A DNA stretch of 64,000 nt, from positions 124,001-188,000 of the forward strand of contig CALSFV010000367.1 in NCBI GenBank assembly GCA_943737045.1. Direction: 5' to 3'. The translations under genes and the position numbers were made by a program. How positions within the stretch are numbered: the first letter of the stretch is position 1; each line of letters opens with the position of its first letter. This stretch comes from Parapristionchus giblindavisi (Eukaryota > Nematoda > Chromadorea > Rhabditida > Diplogasteridae). The notes below the pieces were generated by a model. It ran no database searches, had not been told where the DNA came from, and was given only the letters and a program-made list of their open reading frames with translations. Below are positions 1-25,300 of the stretch, one piece after another.

Positions 1-12013
<12,013 letters not shown>

Positions 12014-12070
12014 TATAAAAATATTAGTCCCCTCACGTCGTCCCATTTCTTGTTGTGTATAATATGATTA

Positions 12071-12076
12071 AATAAA
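12071..12076 (+). promoter_or_regulatory. Poly(A) signal of gene 1
   Basis: AATAAA lies 58 bases after the gene 1 stop codon. The same hexamer follows the stop of the duplicate copy, at 37419-37424. Confidence 0.6.
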
Positions 12077-12890
12077 GAATAATTAATTTAATTCGTAAAA
12101 ACAATGTACAGGAATGAAATGCATGCACGTGCTACATTAACTATTACAATATAAACTATAAGTTGTAATGTGCTTCATGGTGTTTCGGCCGCTACGTCTA
12201 GACACCATAAAGCTTTGCCTGATAACATTAGAGATTTTGACACCTGGGTAGAGAAGAGGGGGAAGAGATTCTCTCATTGTAAGTTCGTCACAAAACGTAA
12301 ATTAATTAAATAATTAATATAAATAAAAAAAATAAAAAATAAATTAAAAAAAAAAAATATTTTCTTTTCACCGGTACACTGCACACAAATTTTGTGTAAT
12401 TCACATTTCTCTATCATAAAGGAAATGATCCGAAAAAATCAATAATAGTCATTGTAGAAATGGATGCGATGCAAATTCTCTTAGTTTTTATATGAACAAA
12501 CGATTTGGGAAATTTAATTATCATTCTATTTCCTTTTTTGCATGCGTTGTGTCGGTATTTACATACAGTTTGTCATTTTCTGATGGAAGTACATTTTATA
12601 CGGACAATATATTTTTTTTTATTCTTGAATGTGTATAATTATAGAATGGAGCATACATAGGAAATAAAATTGTCCGAGGTCGGTTATCGATTTGATTTCT
12701 TTTGAAGGGTTAGTAAAGCATTTTCTGAGTACAATTATTTCTTCTCATCCCATTTTGAAATCTGAAAATAAATTCAATTTATATGCCTATTATCTAGGTG
12801 TTTTAATTATGTAACGTTAATAAATCGCGAAAAGAAAAGAAAAAGAAATGAAAAAGAGGCGAGAGTGAGTGAGAGAGAGATTGAACTTAC

Positions 12891-12957
12891 AATATGCTTC
12901 TCTGGCAGTTGAGCAGTGAGTAGATGAACTGGTGATTCGTTACAATATGACTGTACA
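12891..12957 (-). pseudogene. Remnant of gene G exon at the duplication breakpoint
   Basis: The stretch encodes the NESPVHLLTAQLPEKHI part of the gene G exon at 39537 onward and has the same donor. The homology stops abruptly at about 12957, where the left locus has lost the rest of gene G. The 13-base tail to 12976 is unmatched filler. Confidence 0.7.
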
Positions 12958-13457
12958 TGCGTAGTTTGCAGAGAGGGCCAAAAAAGGGGGAATCTTCTTA
13001 TCCACAAGATGTATCCTTTCGTCTTTGAGAGAATTCAGTTGGACTATTATCTCACCACTCTCGACTACACTCGCCTATTCCATCAAGAGAAGAGGATCAA
13101 CAGTTGAGTCCCCTTCTAGTAGACTTTGGAAAGTCAGGAGCGGTATATCCGTATTGTCCTATTGGACGAGCAACGCCAAGTTTTCAATGGAGATGAATTC
13201 TCTTCTCAGAGACGAAAGTATAAATCTTGCGGATAAGAATATTCCCTCTGTTTTGACCCTCTCTGCATTTAATTTGCTGATAGGATAAATAATTGAATTG
13301 CTAGTTTTGAAATACCAGTTCTGACAATGCTCTCTCGAATTCTTTGTATACGAGGGAGTGTTTCTAGAGCGGAGAATTTCAGATTTGGACTGGGTTTGCC
13401 TTTAAAGATTATGGGGATGACTGCAGGATACAGTAGAACAATAAGAAGATAACTAAC

Positions 13458-16269
13458 TCTGCGTAGTAAAGGTCGCCAGACAGGAACAAAGGAGCGATTG
13501 CTATTGAGTAGAGGGCGAACATTTGAACTCCGGGATAGCGAGTGTGAAATAGGAGATCAAAGAATGGAATGAATGTCCTGCAATAGATTGTTAATTAATC
13601 ATGACAACTACAGGGGCCGCTTTTTTTGTTCTAAAAACTGAATAAGCAAAAAATGTTAATTATCACGATCGTCGAATTATCCGATTACAATCACCAGAGA
13701 AACAAAAGTTACTGGTTAACTCTGGATAGTTTTTTTCCATAACTGGTGCAATATCACATTGTCAGAAATTTAAAGGGAGCGTAACCTCTGTCAACGGTCT
13801 CTTCGAAGCGCAATGCTTTCTCGTTGTTAGAGAACAGAGAAATAGTGCGCACAATGAAGAGACCATTGAGAGAGGTAACGCTTCCTTTAAATAGAGCGCG
13901 TGTCGCATTTACGGAAGGCGATCGTGTAGGACCGTACACATGTAAAATTTGTACATAAATAGATCGCAAATACAGTCATAAATATATAAACAATTCATAT
14001 TTTGATCTGTTCAACTCTTCCTAAAAATTCCGAACAATTATTATTGCTTGACCAAAGTCTTTGACCCATTAAAATACCTGAAGAATCTGCTGCTAGTGTA
14101 TTCGGTCATGATAATTTGTTCAATAGGCCACTCTTCAACCCATTTTCTCTGAAATTTATCATAATACTAATTTATCATAATAATAGAAATATTAAAGATC
14201 AAAGATTAATGAAAACTCACCAAATTTTTGTCAATAAACTCATAGTTGTGTTGCAATTCTTCCGAATATAGCGGTGATGCAATCGAAAAGGATAGAATGC
14301 CTCCGGTGAGATATTGATTATTACGATTATTGATCAGATATTTTACGTACAGCATCCTAAAGAAAAAATATAATACTGTATATATTTATCTTTTCTATGT
14401 GTTTGACAAAATAGAGAAAAATGAGAAGGGAAAAGAGATCATGATAATGTCGTAATTTTATGTATTGAGAGGACTTTTTGAAAATACGTTTTCATTCTCT
14501 TAAATCTTTCTTAGCTCGGCTTACACAAAGAAATCGGCACCCATGATGTTGAAAACAGCTTGACGGTTCTCTGGCATCATCATAACTTTGAATATCGTCA
14601 ATAGAATCTGAATATTCGTGCGGAAATAGAAAAAATTCATGAAAATTGCAAAAAGGAAAAAATTGAAAGAAGAATACTTAGTACTATAATAATAACTATA
14701 ATAATAAATTACTCACGTCTTCATTCGATGGGTCGGTGATAGATTCATGTTGTACCTCTCTGTGCAGAAGTTGAAGGCCTCCGTTCCGAACAAATTGGAA
14801 AGACGACTCAGCCGATAAATCTACAAGGAACACACAGGAATTTTAATACAACATTTTTTAAAAGATAATTTCGTTTCAAGGTGAAGACCAGCAAATGTTC
14901 ATGCAAGTCTATCACTTCTGTCTTGCCACGTACGTTTCTCTTTCAGTTGATATATTTTAAGTAATGGATAAAGAAATAAAGAAATAATGAAATAAATAAA
15001 AAATATCGGAAAATTACTCAGTATATTGCAGATCGTTTTCAATAAATCAGAATTATCATTGTCCTCCCTTGCTTCATTGATTATCATGATCATAAGTCTT
15101 TCATCAGTTAGGTACGATAAGGCTTTGTGGTTCTTTCTGACGATGTGATCAGCTTCGTACAGGATCATACGCAAGCTGAACAAAATCACGATTATACTCT
15201 TTTACTTGAAATTTAAGTTTGTTCTCCTTTTCTTTTTGCAGCGCGATACCGTCCATATCCATGTGCCGCTCTATACATTCCCTTATTGTTAGCCGCGCTA
15301 TAGCTCCGCATTTGCCTTCCAAACCTAAGATCTACTTTTAGCATGACAACGCATGCCCCCCCATACAGAATATGGCTGAACTCACGGCGGTTCATTGGAC
15401 GGAAATCTCTATATTAAACCTGGCTCGAAACCTCCCGCACTAAGAAAAATCAACAAAGTTGATTCGCATCGGGAGTCGAACCTACGAGGTTGGGATCGCC
15501 GCACAAAAGCTCTACTCTGGTTATTCCAAACTAGTAGTTTACTTATGTTACGTCACAGACTAGTAGTTTACTGCTAGTTTACTACTAGTGAAAGAACATT
15601 TGACGAAATGCATTACTGTATTATACACCACTTCTAGTAAACTTACGTTTAACTAGCCGTAGACTTGCAAGTCTACGGCTAGTGGGAAATATAAGTAAAC
15701 TACTAGTTTGAAAATACCAGAGTAGCTACTAAGCCATGGTATCATGTTCTCCTATCACGTGAAACTTGATCATAGCTCTGGTCTGGCGGGCTCGTAGTGA
15801 TTGCAACCGCAACGCGACTTTGCGTTGCGTTGTGGGACCAACATACCGTATGTAATTTTGAACTTTCGTGGTAGGAGAAATTAGATAATGCCATCATTTT
15901 TCATTTTGCAATAGGCATTTTTCCTCGACATAAATCTTAGTTACTATATTGAACCGCCGTGGGACTGTCCTCCCCACACTCCGAATTCACAAGACGAGTC
16001 AGAGGCTCGTCGCTCCCACACTTCCTCAAGAGGTAGTGCCTCAAAAAAATGCCATAGGGCACATTATCAGCTAACCTATACATCTATTAATTTTAATAAT
16101 TTAATTTTGCGATAAATTCTTTGGAAAGTGATAAACGTAACGTATACTTATCACTTTATATGATGTGATAAAAATATTTATACCATACGACTGAAGGCAA
16201 GTAGGTATTGGCTGTAGTAAGTAAGCATAATTTGTGAATTTAAGGGGAAAACACATGAGTAGGTGTGTT

Positions 16270-16306
<37 letters not shown>

Positions 16307-19300
16307 ATTGCGCGCAAAAAGGAAGACTCTGCGGGATGAAAAAATAAAGTGACTTACCTGAAGAAATCTTCATGCTCTATTGTATTATTTAAGAGAATGG
16401 AACAGAATCGACCGATGCCAAATGAGCAGAGTTCCCGATGATTGGTTGTTAGCACTGAGTTCATCTGAACTTTATTGTTAATTATTTGGACATTTTAATT
16501 ATCATTAATTGATAAAATACCTCTTCCATTATACTAAATATTCCTCGGCCTTCCGCAACGTTCAGACAGCGCTCAAAGCATAAGTTCAACGGTTTAATAC
16601 TCTCCACCGGGCTGAGCTGCTTGTGCCTGCAATCAAAGATAATTAAATATTATTTATCATAAATTTTTTTATGCAAATACAAAAGTACCAAAAATATTAT
16701 CTCAACTATTTTAGCAGCGTGCTCAAAACACTCTGCTATCAAGCGTTTAAAATTTTAAAATTTAAACATTTTTTTCAGGGTTGATTTAACGTTAACGGAT
16801 TTAAAGGAATTAACGGATTTAACAGTATCTGTCCGTTAAAGTTATTTTCAACTGAATCTGTTAAATTGTTTACGTTAAAGGTGGTGTCTCACGTATATTT
16901 TCGTGAACAAACTGTGAAGACAGAAAGGTAGCAAAAGTTATTCTACGTACAGTACACTATTTATTTTGTGCTGATTCAGCTTATTGATCGCAATAAACAT
17001 CAACAAACCATCAGGCCGGTGCAGGAAAAGGCGCGCTTTTTGAAAATTGAGGAAATTCGGCAATAGGTTTCGAACTTGCGTCAAACGGGTAACGAGTCTG
17101 AACGTTTACCACTGCGCTATGGGATAGATGAGAAGCTGCGCTAACTCTTCGCATATCACTAAGTTATTCTACGTACAGTACACTATTTATTTTGTGCTGA
17201 TTTAGTCTATTGATCGCTAGAAACATTAATGAACCATCAGGCCCGGTTCAGGGAAGGGCGCGCTTTTTGAAAATTGAGGAAATTCGGCAATAGGTTTCGA
17301 ACTTGCGTCAAACGGGTAACGAGTCCGAACGTTTACCACTGCGCTATGGGATAGATGAGAAGCTGCGCTAACTCTTCGCATATCACTTTGCATTCGCACA
17401 AGAGGGGTGTAGTGATTTACCTGAACATTCGCGGGCCACCATCTTTAAATCCATTAAAAATAGATTAAATTTATTGAATTAAAAAGGTATAAAACAGGGC
17501 ATTTTGATATGCTTTATGCTGTTAAAATTTATTTGTCGAGTACTCAAGTCCCATTATTGCGATGTACAAGTACTGCATTGAGTTTCCCGGTGTTGCTCAA
17601 ATGTATCAGAAACATTCAAATGTATGGCTTTGACTATGCTTATCTCGTCGTCTATCGCAATTTTCATTGTTATAAATGTTATTTTCGTCGCTATTTGATA
17701 TTCAATGCCAAAAATAGTTAAACATTGAAATCCACTATGTATTTAACAAAAATTTAAAAAAGTAGGAAACGAACTGAAGAATATTTTCATTATTCTTTTC
17801 TTTTTATTGCTTTTGATATATGAGGCCGTTTGCGAGAGAGTAGAGCAAGAGTGACTGGGGTCCGGTACATCAATTTTTCGAATACCTGCGAGAAGGGGAT
17901 CTCAAGGGTGCTGATGACGAGTTCATTTTGCACCTGGAGTCACCGTTGAGGCCAGACGGCGACGAGTTGAAATCGCGTTTTTGGTAATTTCTTGTCGCCT
18001 GATGGTGCTAAAATTAACAGACCAATGTTTCCGGTGTAGAATTTGATGGCGATCACGCCTGTCTAATTCATTTTTCATGAAAAAAATTTCAAAAGCTTCA
18101 AATATGTAACTTTTCTCAGAGGCAAAAGTGTCCGAGCGACATAGCTAGATCGGATCGAAATTACCTCAGGGTGCAACAGAAAAAATTTCAACGATTTTGG
18201 TGAATGGAAAAGCGAGAAAATCAACTTTTAGTGAAGTAATCTGGTCACTGTATGAGAGGCAATGTGCCCACTGATCTACCTCGAGTCTCTCCTCCCCTTC
18301 GATCGTGTATCTCCTTTCCCTAGACTCTCTTGTGCTCTCTCAATTCCCCACACTTTCTCAGGCGAGAGGAAACTATCTATCTCCAGATACTTCACTAAAA
18401 GTTGATTTTCTCGCTTTTCCATTCAGCAAAATCGTTGAAATTGTTTCTGTTGCACCCTCAGGTAATTTCGATCCGATCTAGCTATGTCGCTCGGACACTT
18501 TTGCCTCTGAGAAAAGTTACATATTTGAAGCTTTTGAAAATTTTTTTCATGAAAAATGAATTAGACAGGCGTGATCGCCATCAAATTCTACACCGGAAAC
18601 ATTGGTCTGTTAATTTTAGCACCATCAGGCGACAAGAAATTTCCCAAAACGCGATTTCAACGCGACGCCGTCTGGCCTCAACGGTGACTCCAGGTGCAAA
18701 ATGAACATGCCCATCGTCATCAGCACCCTTGAGAACCCCTTCTCGCAGGTTTTCGAAAAATTGATGTACCAGACCTTGTTCGACTTTCTCGCAAACGGCC
18801 TCATATATTGGCTCAAGGTCAGTCTTGACGAAATATGAAATATATGAAAGGAAAAAAATGAGTTGAAAATGAGAGTCGATATAGCTCGGGTTGTGACTTT
18901 AAGCTGCGCCCCAAGTAGATTTCTCTAATTGTGGCACGAATCATTTTCTATTCTCTATGTATTTGAGTGAGATAAATCGAAATCATTAAACAGAATATTG
19001 AACTTACTCATGCAAGCTCTCGATGACCATCATGGCACTTCTAATGATATTATCATGACGAACTTGCCTCGTTACATTCAGACATGCTTCGACGCAGGCT
19101 TTCACTTCCGATGGATCATTAAATTTTTTATACTGTAATATTTATCACGTGTTACCGATTGATCGGGGGGGGGGGGTATTTGATGGCCACAAAAAGTATG
19201 GTGAATAGGAGTATCCTTCCAAAATCATATTCTAAATAACACGCATGTCACCTAAGAATTGACCAAAATCGTCTGATTTACTACACACTTTTGAGTTGAC

Positions 19301-22300
19301 CGCCTCTTTTCTCCGTAATTTTCGATGGTCCTTGGTAAGGACATCCCTGAGATAGAGTAGTAAGGTTGGTAGATTAATCGTCTCACCAGGAGCTCACGTC
19401 AAAGTTCGTCGTTGAGGCTCCTTCCGATGCGATTTTCTCGGCACACAGTAGAGCTGTGAAAAAGTGTTCAACAGATGAAATGTGTGGTTCTCGAGTACTT
19501 TAAGATAAAAATGTGAAAATGAAACTTTTTGATTTTGTTTTCCCTAAGGAATTGATCGTGCTCCACAGTCCCGGAACCTATTTTGTTTTAGGCTCAATTG
19601 ATAGAGCTCGTCAACAGCTTTCATTTAAGCCATTGAGAGCCAATTTAAGTTGTCATTTGGCTGAATGACTAATGAACAAAATCAAAAAGTTTCATTTTCA
19701 CATTTTTATCTTAAAGTACTCGAGAAACTACACATTTCATCTGTTGAACACTTTTTCACAGCTCTACTGTGAGCCGAGAAAATCGCATCGGAAGGAGCCT
19801 CAACGACGAACTTTGACGTGAGCTCCTGGAGAGACGATTGATCTACCAACCTTAAGGTAATTACTACTCTGGCTCAGGGATGTCCTTACCAAGGACCATC
19901 GAAAATTGTGGAGAAAAGAGGGGTCAATTCAAAAGTGTGTAGTAGAATTAGTCAATCCTTAGGTGACATGCGTGATAATATCCTTTCCCAGCTCCACATT
20001 ACTGTTACACTTTTTTTATCGTATATAAGCTTATTCTCTCTGATAAAGTATTTACTATTGAAACCCACAGAATGCGCGTTAGTTGACCACTCGAGAGTTA
20101 ACTGTAAAGATCATCAATCCACTTTCACAATATATAAATAATTTAAAAAATTGATTGCTTGTTTTTTGTCACCCAAAAATATGTGTTTTCCCTATCAGGG
20201 GTGGAATTCATTCGTCAATTTCGGCAAATGCCGAAATATTTTTCGGCATTCCAAAATATATTTCGCGCACACTTTGAGAGATAGAGCGGTCTGCCGAAAA
20301 TGGAAGAGACGTTCCGAATGCCGAAAAAATTGATATCAGACTTATGTGAGACAAGTTTTGTACAAACTAGGGTCCTGTCACGAAAAAGAAAATTCTGGAA
20401 AAAGAAAAAGAAAAGAAAAATTTCAAAATACCGTAACTTTAAAAAAATCGAAATTTGTAAGCTACATGACAGATCATTTCATGTGCTACTGCACTCATTT
20501 AAAAAATGTAAATTAGAACACACCTTTCCCTTTGGTTCCATTCCGTAAATATATTGGTGTACTTTTTAACACATAAGTACTTACTTAAAGCGCTTTCTTA
20601 AAACTAAACTACTTACTTAAACTGTACTTAACTGTACTTAAACTACACTTAACTTTACTTACGAGAGATGACCGTTAAGACTCGACCACCCCCGGACACG
20701 TGCGCTAGCAATGAGAACTGGGGTCCATACCTGTCTGTTAGGAGTGTCACCGGTCCTTATTGCACAAAACACCTGAAATTTCCTGTTTGTGCCCTCAGGC
20801 TATTAGAAAAGTTAATTTAAGTGCGAAAACGTTTAAAAATCATAATTTCTCAAATTGCTGAGATAGAGTCTAAATATCATTTGCGATGCATCTAGGGTGT
20901 ACAGACCTTGCTAAGTCACTATTAACATCGAATGTCCGGTGATTCCTAAACCACTTTTTTTACTCAACATTTTGGTTTTTTCGGACAAATCTTCGCTTAT
21001 TGTTGTTTGCTACCTAAAATTTCCGACTAGGTATTGTAGCCCAAGCAATTCTGCATTGATTTAACTTAAAACTGGGGTCTTCCCTATCGACCATTTTGAC
21101 GAATTTTTCGCTCGAAGTTCCATCATCGATGGTTTTCCCGAACAAATGCTGTATTTTCCAAACGATTGGTGCGGAATTGTGGTCTACTCAAAGTTTCGAG
21201 GTGAGACGAGTAGAATGACACAAGAAGCCCATAACTTGGATCAATTTGAAAATTTCGATTTTCTCGACCCCGGGGTCATGGTCGAAAATTTCAAAATTTC
21301 TCAAGTTTGAAATGCTTTCATTTATGGGGCTTATTGTGAAGTACTAATGGTGTGAATAATATTCAGCCAATGCTTAATGACTGATCTCTCCTTTCAACCA
21401 TTTTTCGAAAAGTTTCATGTTGAATGCGTGCGAAAAAGTCAGAATTGTGCTTGAATCAGTTTCCAACTTACTTTCTGTAACATTCTATCTAAGTACTTTG
21501 TAATGCACATAATCAATATGAAAATCGTTGATTTTGGAAAATTCAAAAAATTCAATTTGAGTGCCTACTTTCATGGCAAATTTCTATAATATTGCAGTTT
21601 ATCGACTCGAATGCTGCGACAATGAGCAAATGATAATGACAATGTTAAGTTTCATGATGAGTAAACATAGTAGAACTGGAATCCCGGCATTCGGCTCACT
21701 TTTGAAAAATCGATTTCCATGACATGGTAAAAAAATGAATTTTCGAAAATAAACAATTTTCATTTTAATTATGTGCATTGCAAAGTACTCTGACAGGATG
21801 TTACAGAAAGCAAGTTGGAAACTGATTCAAACACTATTCTGATTTTTCGCACGCAATCAGAATGAAAATTTTCGAAAAAATGGTTGAAAGGAGAGATCAG
21901 CCATTGAGCATTGACTGAATATTATTCACATCATTAGTACTTCACAATAAGCCACATAAATGAAAACATTTCAAACTTGAGAAATTTTGAAATTTTCAGA
22001 CCATGACTCCGCGGTCATGAAAATCGAAATTTTCAAATCGATCCAAGTGATGGTCTTCTTGTGTCATATTACTCGTCTCACCTCGAGACTTTGAGTAGGC
22101 CACAATTCCGCACCAATCGTTTGGAAAATACAGCATTTGTTCGGGAAAACCATCGATGAAAGAACTTCGATCGAAAAATTCGAGAACTGGGTCCATCGGA
22201 AAGAACCCAGTTTTAAGTGCAATCTATGCAGAATTGCTTAGGCTACAATACCCGGTCGAAAAACTCTGGAGCAAATTATAACAAGGGATAATTTGTCCGA

Positions 22301-25300
22301 AAAAACCAAAATTTTGGGTCAAAAAAGTGGTTTAGGAATCAACGCGCATTCGGTGATAATAGTGAATTAGCAAGCACTGTGCACCCTAGACGCATCGCAG
22401 ATGGTATTTAGACTTCATCTCAACAATTTGAGAAATTATGATTTTTTAAAGCCTGAGGGCACAAACAGGAAATTTCAGCCGTTTTGTGTAATAAGGGCCG
22501 AGGGCACTCCTAACACCCAAGTATGGACTCCCAGTTCTCATTGCTAGCGCACGTGTCCGGGGGTGGTCGAATATGATCGAGTCTTAGGGAACAGGCTTCT
22601 TAACTTAATCTGTGCTTATATGAGTACTTAAGACATCGGCTCAGTGAGATTCCAGGAAGTGCCGGACATCGACCTCACCGATTTGGCCCAAAATTTTTTT
22701 ATGAATACCCCCATGGGCCCCCATCACAAAATGGGTATTCATTTGGGCTGGTTCCTTGAAACACAAATGTGGCGGGTTTTCGAATTTTGAAAAATCGATT
22801 TTCACCGAAAAAAAATGGAGCGACCTAGGACCAATGTTAGTGTCGATTAATTATAAGTGTAAATAGAAAACAAAAACTGGCTATTCGACGGTCCGCAGAT
22901 CCGATCGCAAACTGATTTTTTTTACCTCCTCAAAACATTCTAAAATTAATTAAAATTTTAAAACAAAAAAGTGCAGTCCAATTTTTGCCTCATCTTATAG
23001 AGCAAAAAATTCCGCGTCGAATAAGCGAAAAAAATGAAAAATCGAAGGACCCCTCTTTTGAGATAAATGGACCTGAAGTTGACCCGAAAATATTTTTGTT
23101 TTCAAACCCCCTCATTTTTGTACTCATATTGAAGAGCTCGTCGAGTAGAACAACTTTCATGTTGAACGTTTTGTCTGAAACTCTTGTACAAGAGAAATAC
23201 ATGAATTAAGATTTATTGGATCCAAATCATTTCGTTCGCTTGTATCTTGAGAACAAACTACTTTCATAGAATACGACCAACAGGAAAAATGATGTGCTCG
23301 ACGAGTTCTTTAAAATGAGTATAAACATGGCAAGGTTTTAACAACTCTTTTTTCAAGACCACTTTCCAGGCCATATTTTTCAGCATAGGGGTCTACAATT
23401 TTGTTTCGTGAAACAACAAACTAAGTATGGATTTTTGCGTTCTACAATATTGGCGTAATCAATTTGTGCACAAAAAATATTTTACTTTCGTTTTACTCAA
23501 AAGTGGGTGAACAACCGTGTGAATAAATAAAACTCATGTAGTTCTCTTGTACATGAGTTTCAAACAAAGTGCTCAACATCAAAGTTGTTCTACTCGACGA
23601 AATCTTCAATATGAGTACAAACATGAGGGGGTTTGAAAAGAAAAATATTTTCGGGTTAACTTCAGGTCCATTTATCTCAAAAGAGGGGTCCTTCGATTTT
23701 TCATTTTTTTCGCTTATTCGACGCGGAATTTTTTGCTCTATAAGATGAGGCAAAAATTGGACTGCACTTTTTTGTTTTAAAATTTTAATTAATTTTTGAA
23801 TGTTTTGAGGAGGTAAAAAAATCAGTTTGCGATCGGATCTGCGGACCGTCGTATAGCCAGTTTTTGTTGTCTATTTATACTTATAACTAATCGACACTAA
23901 CATTGGTCCCAGGTCGCTCCATTTTTTTCCGGTGAAAATCGAGTTTTCAAAATTCGAAAACCCGCCACATCTGTGTTTCAAGGAACCAGCTCAAATGAAT
24001 ACCCATTTTGTGATGGGGGCCCATGGGGGTATTCATAAAAAAATTTTGGGCCAAATCGGTGAGGTCGATGTCCGGGGTCACTGGCACAACCCTCGAATCT
24101 TACTGAGCCGGTGTCTTAAAGGGTGCGTAACCTCTCTCAAAGATCTCTTCGATGCGCAATGCTTTCTCGTTGTTAGAGAACAGAGAAATAGTGTGCACAA
24201 TGAAGAGACCATTGAGAGAGTTAACGCTCCCTTTAAGGGTGTCCAATAATAGAACACCCTTGCGTCTTCAGAACAGCACCCCGAGGTGTTTTTAAAGAAA
24301 TGGTAATTTTTGTTTTAAATTTTACACCTTTTCTACTGAGTATTCTTCAGCCTTTCTGTCTGCGATGCATATGAGATGGTCACAGTTTGGTAACGTGGCT
24401 GGCACTGTCCTGTGTGTAGCGGGAAAAATCCAATTTGGAGAGGAAAACGGGCCCTCGATTTGTTTTTTTTTTACTTCATTGTATTAGGATATCAGGTAGT
24501 TTAAGATTGCTCACACATGAGTGGTCAACTAACGCGCATAGTATCGTATTAAGGTGACCATATATTTATTTACACCAGAGATATGTCGATCAACGAAGAT
24601 TAGAATGTATTATGTATAAGTAAATAAGTACTATTTGTCCCTTTTTTGTAAATTTTAAAGGTAAGCCCAGAGATTCGAATCTCCGCTCGCAAGGCTTGTT
24701 CGTAGAAAAAATAAATCGATAATGCGGAGAGTTTCAAATTAGCACGGGGTGTGCCTTTAAGGACTCTGTCTACTATATGCTTAATCTACGTAGTAGTTAA
24801 CTAGCGGAAATTCTTTAAAGGTATGAAATATATTACCATCAATGCAAGTAATGCTACTTTAAGTTCATCTTGTTTGTGTTGCTTAGTGTAGTAATTGAGT
24901 GCATTCAAGCGAGTTGAAGCACTCCATTCATTACAGATCTGAACACTCTTCTTTATCCAAGGATATAACGAAAGATCTCGGTCTTCGAGCTGTGTTCCTA
25001 AAAGGCGGATTGGAACATGGAGAACAAAATAATAAGCGAAGCCTGCGTTCCTAACCTTTCAGGCACACAGTCTGCATCGCGTCATGTCTTTCCACAATGA
25101 GCTTCATATGCTCAATACCAATCGAACTCCGATGTCTATGTACATCAGAAATATCGATGCATGCGAGTTTAGGCCATGGCGAAGCTTTTTCCTTGAGCAA
25201 ACTCTCGCAAATTATTGATGTTAAATTGATCCTGAAAGCACAATCATCTATTTTTGCCTTTAGAAAATCTGCAGTTAACACGCACACTGAGAAAAAGAAA

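Larger units (their letters stand above)
12976..16430. repeat. Segmental duplication copy C (pairs with 45575-49306)
   Basis: From GCAGAGAGGGCC onward the sequence matches 45575-49306 almost exactly, apart from the MITE at 46269-46555, homopolymer length and small indels. It covers gene 2 exons from 13458 to 16358. Confidence 0.93.

Noticed and set aside
13754..13969. Recurring short frames with LVVREQRNSV-like or NGLFIVRTISLF peptides
   Set aside because: All fall inside M1 MITE copies and mirror each other on the two strands.
16101..16373. Frame with a proline run
   Set aside because: The prolines come from the G35 homopolymer in an intron.
22985..23209. Frame RRISEKNEKSKD, repeated on the minus strand at 23493-23753
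   Set aside because: Mirror-image translation of the two arms of one fold-back element; no conserved protein.
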